64,000 nt of DNA, from positions 2,294,001 to 2,358,000 of the forward strand of contig NZ_CP127295.1 in NCBI RefSeq assembly GCF_030285665.1, given 5' to 3'. Below, piece after piece: positions 1 through 8,961 of this stretch. The translations under genes and the position numbers were made by a program. The notes beneath the pieces were generated by a model, which was not told the DNA's origin, ran no database searches, and worked only from the letters and a program-made list of their open reading frames with translations. The DNA is from Amycolatopsis mongoliensis (GTDB lineage Bacteria; Actinomycetota; Actinomycetes; Mycobacteriales; Pseudonocardiaceae). Every line of letters begins with the position of its first letter. Position 1 is the first letter of the stretch.

Positions 1-273
1 GGTGATCCGCGACGCCGAAGCGCCGCGTGCGGCGTCGAGCATCAGCAGGAGCTCGACCAGGTGTTCCTGCACCGGCTTCACGAGCGGCTGGATGATGAAG
101 ACGTCGCGCTCGCGGCAGTTCGCCTGGAGCTGCACTTCGAGGCAGTCGTTCGCGAACCGACGGATCTCCGCCGGCTGCAGCGGCACGCCCAGGTCGGCGC
201 AGATCTCTTCGGCCAGCTCGGGGTGCGCGCTTCCGCTGAAAACAGCGATTTCTCTGGATGCTTGGCTGATCAC
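1..273 (-). CDS. Ribose-phosphate pyrophosphokinase-like protein, 5' part only
   Basis: The first 91 codons of a PRPP-synthetase-family gene, cut by the left edge. Such enzymes transfer pyrophosphate from ATP to ribose 5-phosphate, feeding nucleotide, His and Trp synthesis. The visible N-terminus has the family pattern: VFSGSAHPELAEEI, then a RFANDCLEVQLQANCRERD segment in the place of the flexible substrate region, then DVFIIQP and a leucine-rich helix. The RFANDCLEV stretch differs from the common RFSDGE form, so this may be a divergent or second paralogue rather than the housekeeping enzyme. The GTG start overlaps the stop of the upstream oxidoreductase gene (GTGA), indicating translational coupling. 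Confidence 0.8.
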   Translation of the reverse strand, partial: MISQASREIAVFSGSAHPELAEEICADLGVPLQPAEIRRFANDCLEVQLQANCRERDVFIIQPLVKPVQEHLVELLLMLDAARGASASRIT

Positions 274-920
274 AGTGCTGAAATCGCCTCACCGATGGTG
301 GCTTCGCCGGAAATCAGTTCCAAGGTGCGGTGCGCGGAGGCGGGGGTGTCGAGCAGGCCGGCGAGCACGGCGGCGACGTCGTCGCGCGGCACCGAGCCGC
401 GGCCGGTCTTCTCGGCGAGCAGGACCAGGCCGGTGCCGGCGTCGTCGGTGAGCTGGCCGGGCCGGAGGATCGTCCAGTCCAGGTCGCGGGCCTTGAGGTC
501 GTCCTCCGCCGCGCGCTTGGCGCGCAGGTAGTGGCGGAACTCCTCGCTGACGTCGGGGTTCTCCGGGTTGTCGGCACCCATCGAGCCGACCTGGATGTGC
601 CGCCGGACGCCGGCCCGCTCGGCCGCCTCGGCGAACAGCGCCGCGGCGCCGCGGTCCACAGTGTCCTTACGGGCGGGGCCGCTGCCCGGGCCGGCGCCGG
701 CCGCGAAGATCGCGGCGTCGGCACCCTTCAGGACCTCGGCGACGGCGTCCACATCGGAGTTCTCCAGGTCGAGGACGACGGCCTGGGCGCCGGCGGCTTC
801 GAGGTCCGCCGCGTGGGCGGGGTTGCGGATGATGCCGACCGCTTCGTCACCGCGCGCGGCGAGAAGCCGCTCGAGCCGCAGCGCGATCTGACCATGTCCA
901 CCTGCAATGACGACTCGCAT
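270..920 (-). CDS. NAD(P)-binding atypical SDR, NmrA/epimerase-like
   Basis: A 216-residue Rossmann-fold protein. The N-terminal VVIAGGHGQIALRLERLL is the dinucleotide-binding glycine motif of the atypical (a5-type) short-chain dehydrogenase group. LDWTILRPGQLTDDAGTG at about residues 147-164 is the usual substrate-side signature of these proteins. The canonical YxxxK catalytic pair is not in its classical spacing (YLRAKRA is present near residue 130), so it may be an NAD(P)H sensor or reductase. The substrate is unknown. It overlaps the PRPP-synthetase-like gene by 4 nt, so the two are co-translated. Confidence 0.8.
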   Translation of the reverse strand: MRVVIAGGHGQIALRLERLLAARGDEAVGIIRNPAHAADLEAAGAQAVVLDLENSDVDAVAEVLKGADAAIFAAGAGPGSGPARKDTVDRGAAALFAEAAERAGVRRHIQVGSMGADNPENPDVSEEFRHYLRAKRAAEDDLKARDLDWTILRPGQLTDDAGTGLVLLAEKTGRGSVPRDDVAAVLAGLLDTPASAHRTLELISGEATIGEAISAL

Positions 921-952
921 GAGCCGACCCTATTACTGATCCGGCGAAACCG

Positions 953-1603
953 TCAGTCGAGGGCGGGGACCTCGGCGGTGCGGAGCAGGTGGTCGTAGAC
1001 CAGCTCGTTCACCAGGCGGGAGACCGGGTCCTCGGCCAGCACGACGCGCTCGGTGCGGCCCTCGAGGTCGAGGTCGACGACCGCGTTCGGGTCGGCCGTC
1101 ACGACGGCGAGGCCGTACGCGCGGGCCCGCGGCAGGCAGTTGCCGACGTAGTCCTCGGTGAGGACGGCCGGCGACGGCAGCACCATCGCGGCCTCGCCGT
1201 AGCGGGCGAACGGAACCGCGGAGGCCATCGCGGTGCGCCAGTGGCGCGCGACGACCAGGACGCCGACGATCTCGGCGGCCGGGGCGGGGGCGGTTCCGGC
1301 CAGCTCCGGCCAGGTCCAGGTGTCGACGGTGGCGCGGTCGGCCACCGGGCCGGCACCCATCGCGATGCGTTCGGCGTGCACGTCGGTGCGAAGCTTGGCG
1401 ACCACGCAGACCTTGCGGCCGAGGATCGTGGTCTCGGGGAGGACGACGCCGTTCCAGCCCAGCTGGGCCGCGGCGGCGCGGGCGAGTTCGTCGACGCTCG
1501 CGGGGAGCTCGATCGGCGGCACCACACGGCTCGGCATCGACCGGCTGCGCTTCGCGCCACCGGCGACCGTCGAGCGCTCGGTGTTCTGAGGTGTAGCCGC
1601 CAC
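953..1603 (-). CDS. Conserved actinobacterial protein of unknown function
   Basis: A 216-residue soluble protein whose family I do not recognise with certainty. It has no signal peptide or membrane segment. The N-terminal 25 residues are polar and basic and probably disordered. The rest alternates hydrophobic strands and helices (VVLPETTILGRKVCVVAK, IVGVLVVARHWRTA). The GTG start is supported by a strong Shine-Dalgarno AGAAGGAGG seven bases upstream. It lies 32 bp upstream of the SDR gene on the same strand and could head that short operon. Confidence 0.7.
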   Translation of the reverse strand: MAATPQNTERSTVAGGAKRSRSMPSRVVPPIELPASVDELARAAAAQLGWNGVVLPETTILGRKVCVVAKLRTDVHAERIAMGAGPVADRATVDTWTWPELAGTAPAPAAEIVGVLVVARHWRTAMASAVPFARYGEAAMVLPSPAVLTEDYVGNCLPRARAYGLAVVTADPNAVVDLDLEGRTERVVLAEDPVSRLVNELVYDHLLRTAEVPALD

Positions 1604-2025
1604 GAGTCCGCCTCCTTCTAACCTGCACCGCTTCGTGACCGGTGAAAACCGGCACTCAATCTGTCTAACAGCGCGACGGCGCGGCGTCGCCGGGTAGTGC
1701 GAGTGGCTGCGATCGGCGGCGCCCAGCGGTCGATGACCGGTCGGTAGGCGGTCATCGGACTTCGGTCGAACGGTGCGGCCAACCGAGTGATCGCGAGGTG
1801 AGTGGCACTACCGTCCGCCTGCGACCGACTACCCGGGGCACGGTTCGACACACCCGGTCCAGCTAGCCCGTTCGGCGCAACCCGGAGGAAATCCACAGTG
1901 GACGCGGGCCGCTGAGCTGCGGATGTCCGGTGTCACCCACATGGCGGTGACTTACGCCGCAGCGGTGCCGCGTCCCCCGGACTAAAGTTACCCATCAGTC
2001 ACTTAGTCGTCGCCGTGGAGGACCG
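1604..2025. other. Intergenic region between divergent genes
   Basis: I see no convincing gene in these 422 bases; the only minus-strand ORF (1618-1896) has no Shine-Dalgarno and no family resemblance. The region holds a 9-bp dyad (arms 1731-1739 and 1749-1757, CGATGACCG/CGGTCATCG), one copy of the TCCACAGTGGAC palindrome (1892-1903) and, near 2012-2025, the Shine-Dalgarno GGAGGACCG of the lyase gene. Promoters for both flanking genes must lie here but I cannot place them. Confidence 0.6.
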
Positions 2026-3096
2026 ATGCGCTCCCCGAAGGACTTCTTCGCCCCGCTCGCCCTGGGCGCGCCCGCCCCCGTGCGGGAAATCCCGGTGACA
2101 CCGTCCCGGATGATCCACTTCTTCGACCCGGGCAACGAGAAGATGGCCGCGAAGGTGCCGGACATCGCGAAGAAGGTCGACGTCCTGCTCGGCAACCTCG
2201 AGGACGCCGTGCGCGCCGACCGCAAGGAGGCCGCGCGCGCCGGGCTCGTCGCCATCGCCAAGGCCAACGACTTCGGCAAGACGCAGCTGTGGACCCGGGT
2301 CAACAGCCTCGATTCGCCGTGGGTGCTCGACGACCTGGTGACGCTCGTCACCGAGATCGGCGACAAGCTCGACGTCATCATGGTGCCGAAGGTCGAGGGC
2401 GCGCAGGACATCCACTACGTCGACCGGCTGCTGGCCCAGCTCGAAGCGCGCGCCGGCCTCACCAAGCCGTTGCTGGTGCACGCGATCCTCGAGACGGCCA
2501 GCGGGGTGGCCAACGTGGAGGAGATCGCCGGCGCGAGCCCGCGCATGCAGGGCATCTCCCTCGGCCCGGCCGACCTGGCCGCGAGCCGCCGGATGAAGAC
2601 GACCCGCGTCGGCGGCGGCCACCCCGGCTACCTGGTGCGCACCGACCCGACCGGCGACGACCTGACCGAGGGCCGGACGACCTACCAGCAGGACCTCTGG
2701 CACTACACGGTGGCGCGGATGGTCGACGCCTGCGCGATGCACGGGATCCTCCCGTACTACGGGCCGTTCGGGGACATCCGCGACGTCGTCGCGTGCGAGG
2801 ACCAGTTCCGCAACGCGTTCCTGCTCGGCTGCGTCGGCGCGTGGAGCCTGCACCCGGTGCAGATCGACATCGCGAAGAAGGTGTTCTCGCCTTCGCCGTC
2901 CGATGTGGCCTGGGCCCGCAAGGTGATCGCCGAGATGGGCGACGGCACCGGCGCGGTGATGATCGACGGGAAGATGCAGGACGACGCGTCGGTGAAGCAG
3001 TGCCGCGTGGTCGCCGAACTGGCCGACGCCCTCGCGGCGGACGACCCCGAACTCGCGGCCGCCTACGACGCCGCCACCAAGGAGGCCCTCGGATGA
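2026..3096 (+). CDS. HpcH/HpaI aldolase/citrate-lyase family protein, malyl-CoA lyase-like
   Basis: A 356-residue TIM-barrel lyase of the CitE-like superfamily, which cleaves or condenses CoA esters such as malyl-CoA or beta-methylmalyl-CoA with divalent metal. The family metal/CoA-site pattern is present: LGNLEDAV near residue 60, RVNS near 90, VPKVEG near 125, HAILETASG near 153 and SLGPADLA near 180. The C-terminal half is longer than in ordinary CitE proteins, as in L-malyl-CoA lyases. Its start has a good GGAGG. It overlaps the following CitE-like gene by 4 nt (ATGA), so the pair is one operon. The exact substrate is inferred only from resemblance. Confidence 0.85.
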   Translation: MRSPKDFFAPLALGAPAPVREIPVTPSRMIHFFDPGNEKMAAKVPDIAKKVDVLLGNLEDAVRADRKEAARAGLVAIAKANDFGKTQLWTRVNSLDSPWVLDDLVTLVTEIGDKLDVIMVPKVEGAQDIHYVDRLLAQLEARAGLTKPLLVHAILETASGVANVEEIAGASPRMQGISLGPADLAASRRMKTTRVGGGHPGYLVRTDPTGDDLTEGRTTYQQDLWHYTVARMVDACAMHGILPYYGPFGDIRDVVACEDQFRNAFLLGCVGAWSLHPVQIDIAKKVFSPSPSDVAWARKVIAEMGDGTGAVMIDGKMQDDASVKQCRVVAELADALAADDPELAAAYDAATKEALG

Positions 3097-3947
3097 CCGA
3101 GCTGAAGCCGAGACGCTCTGTTCTCTACATGCCCGGCGCGAACGAACGCGCGCTGGAGAAGGCCAAGACGATCCCGGCGGACGCGCTGATCCTCGACCTC
3201 GAGGACGCCGTCGCGCCGGACGCCAAGGAAGCCGCGCGCGAGCGGGTCTGCGCCGCCGCTTCTTCGGGTGCCTACGGCACGCGCGAAGTGACCATCCGGG
3301 TCAACGGCCTGGACACCGAGTGGCACGACGCCGACCTGCGCGCGGCCGCGTCGGCCGGGCCGGCCGCGGTGGTCGTGCCGAAGGTGAACTCGGCGGCCGA
3401 GGTGCACAACATCGAGCGGGCGCTGGAGCTGGGAGGGGCGCCGGAGCACACGAAGATCTGGGCGATGGTGGAGACGCCGGTCGCGATGCTGCACGCCGAG
3501 GAGATCGCGGCGGCGTCCGAGCGGCTGACCGTGCTGGTGATGGGCACGAACGACCTGGCCAAGGAGCTGCACGCGGAGTTCGTCCCGGGCCGCGGGCCGC
3601 TGCTCGGTGGGCTGTCGCTGTGCCTGCTGGCCGCGCGCGCGACCGGCAAGGCGATCCTCGACGGCGTCTACAACGACGTGAAGGACCTTGCCGGGTTCGA
3701 AGAGGAGTGCAAGCAGGGCCGCCAGTACGGCTTCGACGGCAAGACGCTCATCCACCCGGGCCAGGTCGAGCCGTGCAACCGGATCTTCGCACCGTCCGAA
3801 GAGGAGATCGACCGGTCGCGGCGGATCATCGAGGCTTTCGAGAAGGCCGGCAGCGGCGTAGTCACCGTGGACGGCCGGATGATCGAAAACCTGCACGTCG
3901 ACAACGCGCGGCGGGTGCTGGCACTGGCCGAGGCCGTCAAGAGCTGA
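3093..3947 (+). CDS. CitE-like CoA ester lyase
   Basis: A 284-residue CitE/HpcH-type lyase. RSVLYMPG at the N-terminus, LDLEDAV (catalytic Glu/Asp, near residue 38), RVNGLDTEW (near 72), VPKVNS, WAMVETP and GTNDLAKEL follow the family order, and [10 protein letters not shown] near residue 212 is the C-terminal signature. The length is typical. ATG overlaps the preceding stop (ATGA), so translation is coupled to the malyl-CoA-lyase-like gene. The two proteins are related paralogues and may act on successive CoA esters; that is inference. Confidence 0.88.
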   Translation: MTELKPRRSVLYMPGANERALEKAKTIPADALILDLEDAVAPDAKEAARERVCAAASSGAYGTREVTIRVNGLDTEWHDADLRAAASAGPAAVVVPKVNSAAEVHNIERALELGGAPEHTKIWAMVETPVAMLHAEEIAAASERLTVLVMGTNDLAKELHAEFVPGRGPLLGGLSLCLLAARATGKAILDGVYNDVKDLAGFEEECKQGRQYGFDGKTLIHPGQVEPCNRIFAPSEEEIDRSRRIIEAFEKAGSGVVTVDGRMIENLHVDNARRVLALAEAVKS

Positions 3948-3962
3948 CGACCTCGGCCGGGC

Positions 3963-4808
3963 TCACTGCGGCAGGTCGTCCGTCCACTCGCCACTGACCG
4001 CGTACGTGTCACCGTTCGCGTCGTGGGCCGGCTGACCGTCCGGGCCCAAGAACACCGACGACCCGTCCACCTGGCCGGTCGCCGGGTCGACGACGAGGCG
4101 GCCACCGCCCGGCAGCCGCACGCCCTTGCCGTCCGGCAACGCGCTCACGTCCGGGTACGCGGCGATCGCGCGGAACGCCGCCGCCCGGACCGCCGGGGGC
4201 GCCGGCACGGTGGACACCAGGTCGATCAGGGACTGGAGCACCGCCGTGTCCCGCTGGTTCGCGGGGGTCCCGTGCCGCGTCAGCCCGTCCGCGAGCCAGT
4301 CGCGCAGGGCCGCCGGATCCGCGGGCAGCGCCAAGATCGTGCTGAGTGTGACGTCGTCGTCGCCGTTGATCCGGATGGGCCGGGCGCGGGGCAGGAGCTT
4401 GGCTTTGCCGTGGGTGATCTCGCCGCGGTACCACTCCTGCCCGTCGGTGGTCGTCCAGTACTCCCAGGTCGCCTTGCCCACCTTCGTCGTCGTGTGCCAG
4501 TACTTGCCGGCGCCGACCTGTGCGCGCTCGGCGGCCGTGGCCGCCGCCAGCAGGATCTGCCGGCCCGGGTCGACCGGCGCCACCGCCTGGGGAGGCGGCG
4601 GTGGGGCCGGCGGGCCGGGCACGGCCGTCACCACGACCGCGACGGCCGCCGCGGCGGCGGCGAGCCCGGCGCCGATCGCCAGCGGGAGCACCCGCTTGCG
4701 GCGCCGGCCGAGCATGTGGTTCTGCAGCCGGTGGCGGCTGCGGTCGACGACGTCCTGGGCCGGCTCGTCGGGGAGCAGCGCGGCGCGCAGCGTCTCCAGG
4801 TCAGTCAT
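3963..4808 (-). CDS. Membrane-anchored partner of an ECF sigma factor (CU044_5270-like)
   Basis: A 281-residue protein with a cytoplasmic N-terminus (residues 1-39), one membrane segment (about 40-64, LPLAIGAGLAAAAAAVAVVVTAV), a short proline-rich linker and an extracytoplasmic domain rich in Trp and Tyr (KATWEYWTTTDGQEWYRGEI). This matches the actinobacterial CU044_5270-type proteins encoded directly after ECF sigma factors. The start overlaps the sigma-factor stop by 8 nt. It probably senses or restrains the sigma factor, but it lacks an obvious zinc-binding HxxxCxxC anti-sigma motif, so direct anti-sigma activity is inference. Confidence 0.72.
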   Translation of the reverse strand: MTDLETLRAALLPDEPAQDVVDRSRHRLQNHMLGRRRKRVLPLAIGAGLAAAAAAVAVVVTAVPGPPAPPPPPQAVAPVDPGRQILLAAATAAERAQVGAGKYWHTTTKVGKATWEYWTTTDGQEWYRGEITHGKAKLLPRARPIRINGDDDVTLSTILALPADPAALRDWLADGLTRHGTPANQRDTAVLQSLIDLVSTVPAPPAVRAAAFRAIAAYPDVSALPDGKGVRLPGGGRLVVDPATGQVDGSSVFLGPDGQPAHDANGDTYAVSGEWTDDLPQ

Positions 4809-5313
4809 CGAGGGCCTCCGGGGCGAGAACGGGGGTGAGCTTCTTGCGGGCGCGCGTCAGCCGGGAGCCCACCGTGCCCGGGGAGATGCCGAGTGCCTGG
4901 GCGACTTCCGCGTAGCCGAGGTCGCCCAATGCCACGAGCAGCAGCACGTCACGCTCACCCGAGGTCAGCCGCGACAACGCTTTCGCCAGTTGCCCGCTCA
5001 AGGCGACGCGGTTTTCGTGGCCTTCGGCGGGCCGGGGCACCTCGATCCGCGCGAGCGCGCGGTAGTGGCGGGCCTCCTTGCGGCGATGCCTCGACACGAG
5101 GTTCGTCGCGATGCCGAACAGCCAGGCCCGCAGGTCGCCGCGGCTGACGTCGAACGTCTTCCGGCGGTCGTAGGCGACGAGGAACGTCTCGGCAGCGACG
5201 TCCTCCGCGGCCTGGGCCCCGAGCCGCCCCGCCACGTACCGGTGGACGGCCGCGAAGTACCGGTCGTGCACCTCGGTGAACTGCTCGATGTCGGTCACCG
5301 GGGCCGCCGTCAT
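4801..5313 (-). CDS. ECF-family RNA polymerase sigma factor
   Basis: A 170-residue sigma-70 of the extracytoplasmic-function group. Region 2 spans about residues 15-80, with AEDVAAETFLVAYDRR and the core-binding, -10-recognising stretch LRAWLFGIATNLVSRHRRKEAR. Region 4 spans about 112-165, with LTSGERDVLLL and the helix-turn-helix YAEVAQALGISPGTVGSRLTRARKKL. The ATG at 5313 overlaps the stop of a six-codon reading frame (MTEAAP, 5311-5331) that has its own GGGAAGGAA. That upstream mini-ORF could couple translation. The downstream overlapping gene encodes the membrane partner. Confidence 0.92.
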   Translation of the reverse strand: MTAAPVTDIEQFTEVHDRYFAAVHRYVAGRLGAQAAEDVAAETFLVAYDRRKTFDVSRGDLRAWLFGIATNLVSRHRRKEARHYRALARIEVPRPAEGHENRVALSGQLAKALSRLTSGERDVLLLVALGDLGYAEVAQALGISPGTVGSRLTRARKKLTPVLAPEALDD

Positions 5314-5401
5314 GGGGCTGCCTCAGTCATGGGGTTCCTTCCCGTCGGCGACAGCTTCACCACCACTTCGCCGCGGGCCCGGAACTCCTTCCGGTTTTCT
5401 T

Positions 5402-6787
5402 CTAGCCCACCGGCCAGGGACGTTGCGGCTCGCGAATGCCTTCATACGCCGCTGCCACGCGAAGCACCCCTACGTCGTCGAAGCGACGGCCCGTCAGCTG
5501 GAGGCCGATCGGGCGGCCGTCGTCGGTGTATCCGCAGTTCAGGGACACCGACGGCTGGCCGGACATGTTGTACGGCACGGTGAACGCGATGTGCTCGAAC
5601 GGGCGGGCCGGGTCGTTCGTCGGGGACGCCCACTCGGCGGGCGGGGCCGCGACCGGGCACGTCGGGGACAGCACCACGTCGAACGCCGAGGACGCGCGCA
5701 GGGCCGCCACGCTGATCGCGTCGATCTGGGCGAATCCCCGGTAGACGTCCACTCCGGACACTTCCGCGCCGCCCGCGGCCCAGTCAGCGATGTAGGGCAG
5801 GACCTTCGCGCGCCGGTCGGGCGGCAGAGCCGACATGTCCGACCAGGCGCGCGTGCGCCAGAAGACGTCCAGGCCGCCGAGCATCTCGCGCGTGAGGAAC
5901 GGCCCGACCGGCTCGACGATCGCGCCCGCGGCCTCGAAGGCCCGGGCCGCCGCCGTGACCGCGTCGCGCGTCGCCGGGTCCACCGGGAGACCGACCCCGG
6001 GGTCGAGGTGCAGGCCGACGCGCATCCCGGACAGGGAGCCGTCGAGTGCCGACCACGGCAGGTCGGCCGGCGGCAGGCTCAGGTGGTCACGTGCGTCGGG
6101 CGCGGACAGCACGCTCATCAGCAACGCCGTGTCGGCGACCGTGCGGGTCATCGGGCCGGCGACGCGCCCGAGGAACGGCGGGTCGACCGGCACGCGCCCG
6201 AAGCTGGGCTTGAGCCCGACCAGCCCGCACCAGCCCGCGGGCAGCCGGATCGAGCCGCCGATGTCGGTGCCGACGTGCAGCGGGCCGTACCCCGCGGCGG
6301 CCGCTGCCCCGGCGCCCGCGCTGGATCCGCCGGGCGTGGCCGACGTCCGCCACGGGTTCCGCGCGGTGGCGTGGAAGCTCGACAGCCCGGACGTCAGCAT
6401 CCCGTAGTCCGGCATGGTCGTCTTGGCCAGCAGGACGCCGCCGGACTCGCGCACCCGCGCGGCCGCCGGTGCGTCTTCGGCCGCGGGGACCAGCGCGGTG
6501 ACCGCCGTGCCCAGCGGTACCGGGGTGCCGCGCGTGGCGATGTTCTCCTTGAGCGTCAGCGGGACGCCGTCGATCGGGCCCAGCGGTTCGCCGGACGCCC
6601 AGCGAGCCTCGGACGCCTTCGCGTCATCGCGAGCCGCCGAAGGGTCGTACGCGTACAACGCGTGCAACTCGGGCTCGCGCGCCTCGATGCGTGCGAGAAC
6701 GGCTTCGGTCACCTCGATCGGCGAGAGCGTCTTCGCGCGGTACTGCGCGACGAGTTCGACAGCGGTCAGGTCGGGCAACTCAGGCAT
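5402..6787 (-). CDS. Amidase-signature family hydrolase
   Basis: A 461-residue amidase of the AS family (Ser-cisSer-Lys triad), hydrolysing a C-N amide bond. The triad is visible: Lys80 in PLTLKEN, the cis-Ser in TPGGSSAG (about 155) and nucleophile Ser179 in TDIGGSIRLPAGWCG. The C-terminal MSGQPSVSLNCG and RPIGLQL motifs complete the fold. Start ATG has GAGGAG six bases upstream. It is the last gene of an eight-gene minus-strand operon (transporter, aldehyde dehydrogenase, SDR, amidase), 9 bp after the SDR. It therefore probably acts on the compound imported by the transporter; the substrate is unknown. Confidence 0.92.
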   Translation of the reverse strand: MPELPDLTAVELVAQYRAKTLSPIEVTEAVLARIEAREPELHALYAYDPSAARDDAKASEARWASGEPLGPIDGVPLTLKENIATRGTPVPLGTAVTALVPAAEDAPAAARVRESGGVLLAKTTMPDYGMLTSGLSSFHATARNPWRTSATPGGSSAGAGAAAAAGYGPLHVGTDIGGSIRLPAGWCGLVGLKPSFGRVPVDPPFLGRVAGPMTRTVADTALLMSVLSAPDARDHLSLPPADLPWSALDGSLSGMRVGLHLDPGVGLPVDPATRDAVTAAARAFEAAGAIVEPVGPFLTREMLGGLDVFWRTRAWSDMSALPPDRRAKVLPYIADWAAGGAEVSGVDVYRGFAQIDAISVAALRASSAFDVVLSPTCPVAAPPAEWASPTNDPARPFEHIAFTVPYNMSGQPSVSLNCGYTDDGRPIGLQLTGRRFDDVGVLRVAAAYEGIREPQRPWPVG

Positions 6788-6796
6788 GAACGCTCC

Positions 6797-7552
6797 TCAC
6801 GAGGCGGGCGGTTCGAAGCGGCCGTCGACGGCGGTCCAGCCGCCGTCGACCGCGAGCACGGAGCCGGTCACGAACGACGAAGCGTCCGAAGCGAGGTACA
6901 CGACGGCGCCGGCGAGCTCGTCCGGACGCGCCCAGCGGCCCAACGCACCCTTCGTCGCGTACGCGGCGTACCACTCCGGGTTCGCCTTGATCTGCTTGGT
7001 CAGCGGAGTCTCGACGACGCCGGGGGCGATCGCGTTGACCCGCACCCCGGCCGGGCCGAACTCCGCGGCGGCCGTCCGGAGCAGCTGGACGAGCCCGGCT
7101 TTCGTCGCCGCGTACGGGCCCTGACCGGGTTCGACGGTCGTCCCGCGGATCGACGAGAAACCGATGATGCTCCCCCGCCCCCGCGCGACCATGTCGGCTC
7201 CGAAGACGCGGACGACCTCGAACGACACCCCGAGGTTCAGCGCGATGACGCGGTCGAACTCCTCCCGCGTGTAGTCCAGCAACCGTTTGCGGACGTTCGT
7301 CGCGGCGGTCAGCACGACGATGTCCTGCGGGCCGAGGTCCGTCGCCGCGCGGTCGATCGCGCCGGGTTCGAGCAGGTCGACCTCGTACACCTCGCCGACG
7401 CCGGACTCGCGTGCGGCTTCGACGTCGCGGTCGGCGCACACGACGTCAGCACCGTGCGCGGCCAAGGCCCGCGCGGCTTCGCGGCCGATGCCTCCCGCGC
7501 CGAGCACGACCGCACGGCGGCCGTCCAGCCGGAAGAGGTTCTCGTAGTTCAC
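6797..7552 (-). CDS. Short-chain dehydrogenase/reductase
   Basis: A 251-residue classical SDR. The cofactor motif is GAGGIGREAARAL (residues 18-30), the catalytic Ser lies in GFSSIRG and the Tyr-x-x-x-Lys pair in PYAATKAG, followed by VRVNAIAPGVVETPL and a C-terminal DGGW. ADRD after the second strand suggests an NAD(H) preference. The GTG start overlaps the stop of the aldehyde dehydrogenase gene (GTGA), so the two are co-translated. Together they could oxidise an alcohol to aldehyde to acid within the catabolic operon; this order of reactions is inferred. Confidence 0.92.
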   Translation of the reverse strand: MNYENLFRLDGRRAVVLGAGGIGREAARALAAHGADVVCADRDVEAARESGVGEVYEVDLLEPGAIDRAATDLGPQDIVVLTAATNVRKRLLDYTREEFDRVIALNLGVSFEVVRVFGADMVARGRGSIIGFSSIRGTTVEPGQGPYAATKAGLVQLLRTAAAEFGPAGVRVNAIAPGVVETPLTKQIKANPEWYAAYATKGALGRWARPDELAGAVVYLASDASSFVTGSVLAVDGGWTAVDGRFEPPAS

Positions 7553-8961
7553 GGGCGCAGCACCGCCATCCTCGTCACGGTCAGCTCTTCGACCGCGAAC
7601 CGCGGCCCTTCGCGGCCGATGCCGGAGTCCTTCACGCCGCCGTAGGGCATGGTGTCGGAGCGGAAGCCGGGCACCTCGTTGACGATGACGCCGCCGACCT
7701 CCAGCTCGTCGAGCGCGCGGAACGCCGTGTTCAAGGACTTGCTGTAGACGCTGGCGTGGAGCCCGTAGCGGGACGCGTTCACCGCGGCGAAGGCTTCGTC
7801 CACATCGGACACCGTGCGCACGCAGACGACCGGGCCGAAGATCTCCTCGTCCCACACCTCGACACCGTCCGGGACGTCGAGCAGGACGGTCGGCCGCAGC
7901 ACTGTGCCGTCGATGCCACCGCCGACTTGGCGGGCGCCGGACTTCTCGATCCACGCGGCGACGCGTTCGGTGGAAGCGGGGTCGATCAGCGCGGACACCC
8001 GCGTCTTCTCGTCGCGGGGATCGCCGACGACGACCTCGTCCAGCCGCTCGAGGAGCCGTTCGGTGAACTCGGCCGCCACCGACGCGACGACCAGGACCCG
8101 TTGCACCGAAATGCACGCCTGGCCGGACGCGTAGAAACCGCCGCGCACCACGGCGTCCACCGCCGCCTCGAGGTCGGCGTCTTCCGCGACGACGAGCGCC
8201 GCGTTCGAACCCAGCTCCAGCAGGGTCTTCGTCGGGGCCGCGTCGCGGGCGATGCGGTGGCCGACCGCGGCCGAGCCGGTGAACGAGACCGCGCCGATCC
8301 GGCGGTCGGTCGTCAACGCCGCGCCGACAGCGGCGTCCCCGGTGACCAGCTGGACCATCGCCGGCAGCGGGGCGAGCTGCCGGATCAGGTGCACCAGCCG
8401 GAGCGTGGCCAACGGCGTCTGCGGTGCCGGCTTGACGATCACCGGGCAGCCGGCGGCGATGGCGGGCGCGATCTTGTGCGACGCCAGCAGCAGCGGGTAG
8501 TTGAAGCCCGCGATGCCGACGACGACGCCGATCGGCTTGCGCTTCCAGAACCCGACCAGCCCGTCGCCCGAGGGCAGGAGGTCCAGCGGCACGGTCTCGC
8601 CGTGCAGCCGGGACACCTCTTCGGCGGCGGCTTCCCACGTGACGATCGTGCGCGCGACCTCGACGCGGCAGTCGACCAGCGGCTTGCCGGTCTCCAGCAC
8701 GAGCAGGTTCTCGAACTCTTCGCGCCGTTCCCGCAGGGCGTGAGCGACGTCGTTGAGCAGCTTGCGGCGAGTCCGCGAAGGCAGCGAGGCCACTTCGCGC
8801 GCGACGGCGACGGCCTCGCCGACAGCACGAGCAGCCAGCTCCGGCGTCCCGATCGGTGCGGTGCCGACGACACTCCCGTCGTAGGGGAAAACGATTTCTC
8901 CGGTATCCACAGTGGACACCCAGTCCGCGCCGACCGGCAGGCCGTCCGGGTGGTCAGTCAT
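7549..8961 (-). CDS. NAD(P)-dependent aldehyde dehydrogenase
   Basis: A 470-residue ALDH-superfamily enzyme. It has the cofactor-site PIGVVVGIAGFNYPLLL, KPAPQTP, SFTGSAAVG, the general-base Glu in LLELGSNA, the nucleophilic Cys in ASGQACISVQRV (about residue 280) and the C-terminal EEIFGPV and PYGGVKDSG motifs. I chose the ATG at 8961 because GGAGG precedes it by five bases; an in-frame GTG at 8967 is less likely. The start lies inside the upstream ATPase gene by 8 nt. It is part of the transporter-amidase operon and likely oxidises an aldehyde formed from the imported substrate. Confidence 0.93.
   Translation of the reverse strand: MTDHPDGLPVGADWVSTVDTGEIVFPYDGSVVGTAPIGTPELAARAVGEAVAVAREVASLPSRTRRKLLNDVAHALRERREEFENLLVLETGKPLVDCRVEVARTIVTWEAAAEEVSRLHGETVPLDLLPSGDGLVGFWKRKPIGVVVGIAGFNYPLLLASHKIAPAIAAGCPVIVKPAPQTPLATLRLVHLIRQLAPLPAMVQLVTGDAAVGAALTTDRRIGAVSFTGSAAVGHRIARDAAPTKTLLELGSNAALVVAEDADLEAAVDAVVRGGFYASGQACISVQRVLVVASVAAEFTERLLERLDEVVVGDPRDEKTRVSALIDPASTERVAAWIEKSGARQVGGGIDGTVLRPTVLLDVPDGVEVWDEEIFGPVVCVRTVSDVDEAFAAVNASRYGLHASVYSKSLNTAFRALDELEVGGVIVNEVPGFRSDTMPYGGVKDSGIGREGPRFAVEELTVTRMAVLRP

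Noticed and set aside
1618..1896. A 92-codon minus-strand ORF in the gap before the lyase operon
   Set aside because: No Shine-Dalgarno, low-complexity Arg/Ala-rich product and no resemblance to a family.
2289..3947. A 552-codon frame running through both lyase genes
   Set aside because: Only its 3' half, from the ATG at 3093, carries the CitE motifs; the 5' part is out-of-frame sequence of the first lyase.
5276..7645. A 789-codon plus-strand frame opposite the amidase and SDR genes
   Set aside because: Antisense shadow; the amidase, SDR and ALDH on the minus strand have complete catalytic motifs and overlapping starts.
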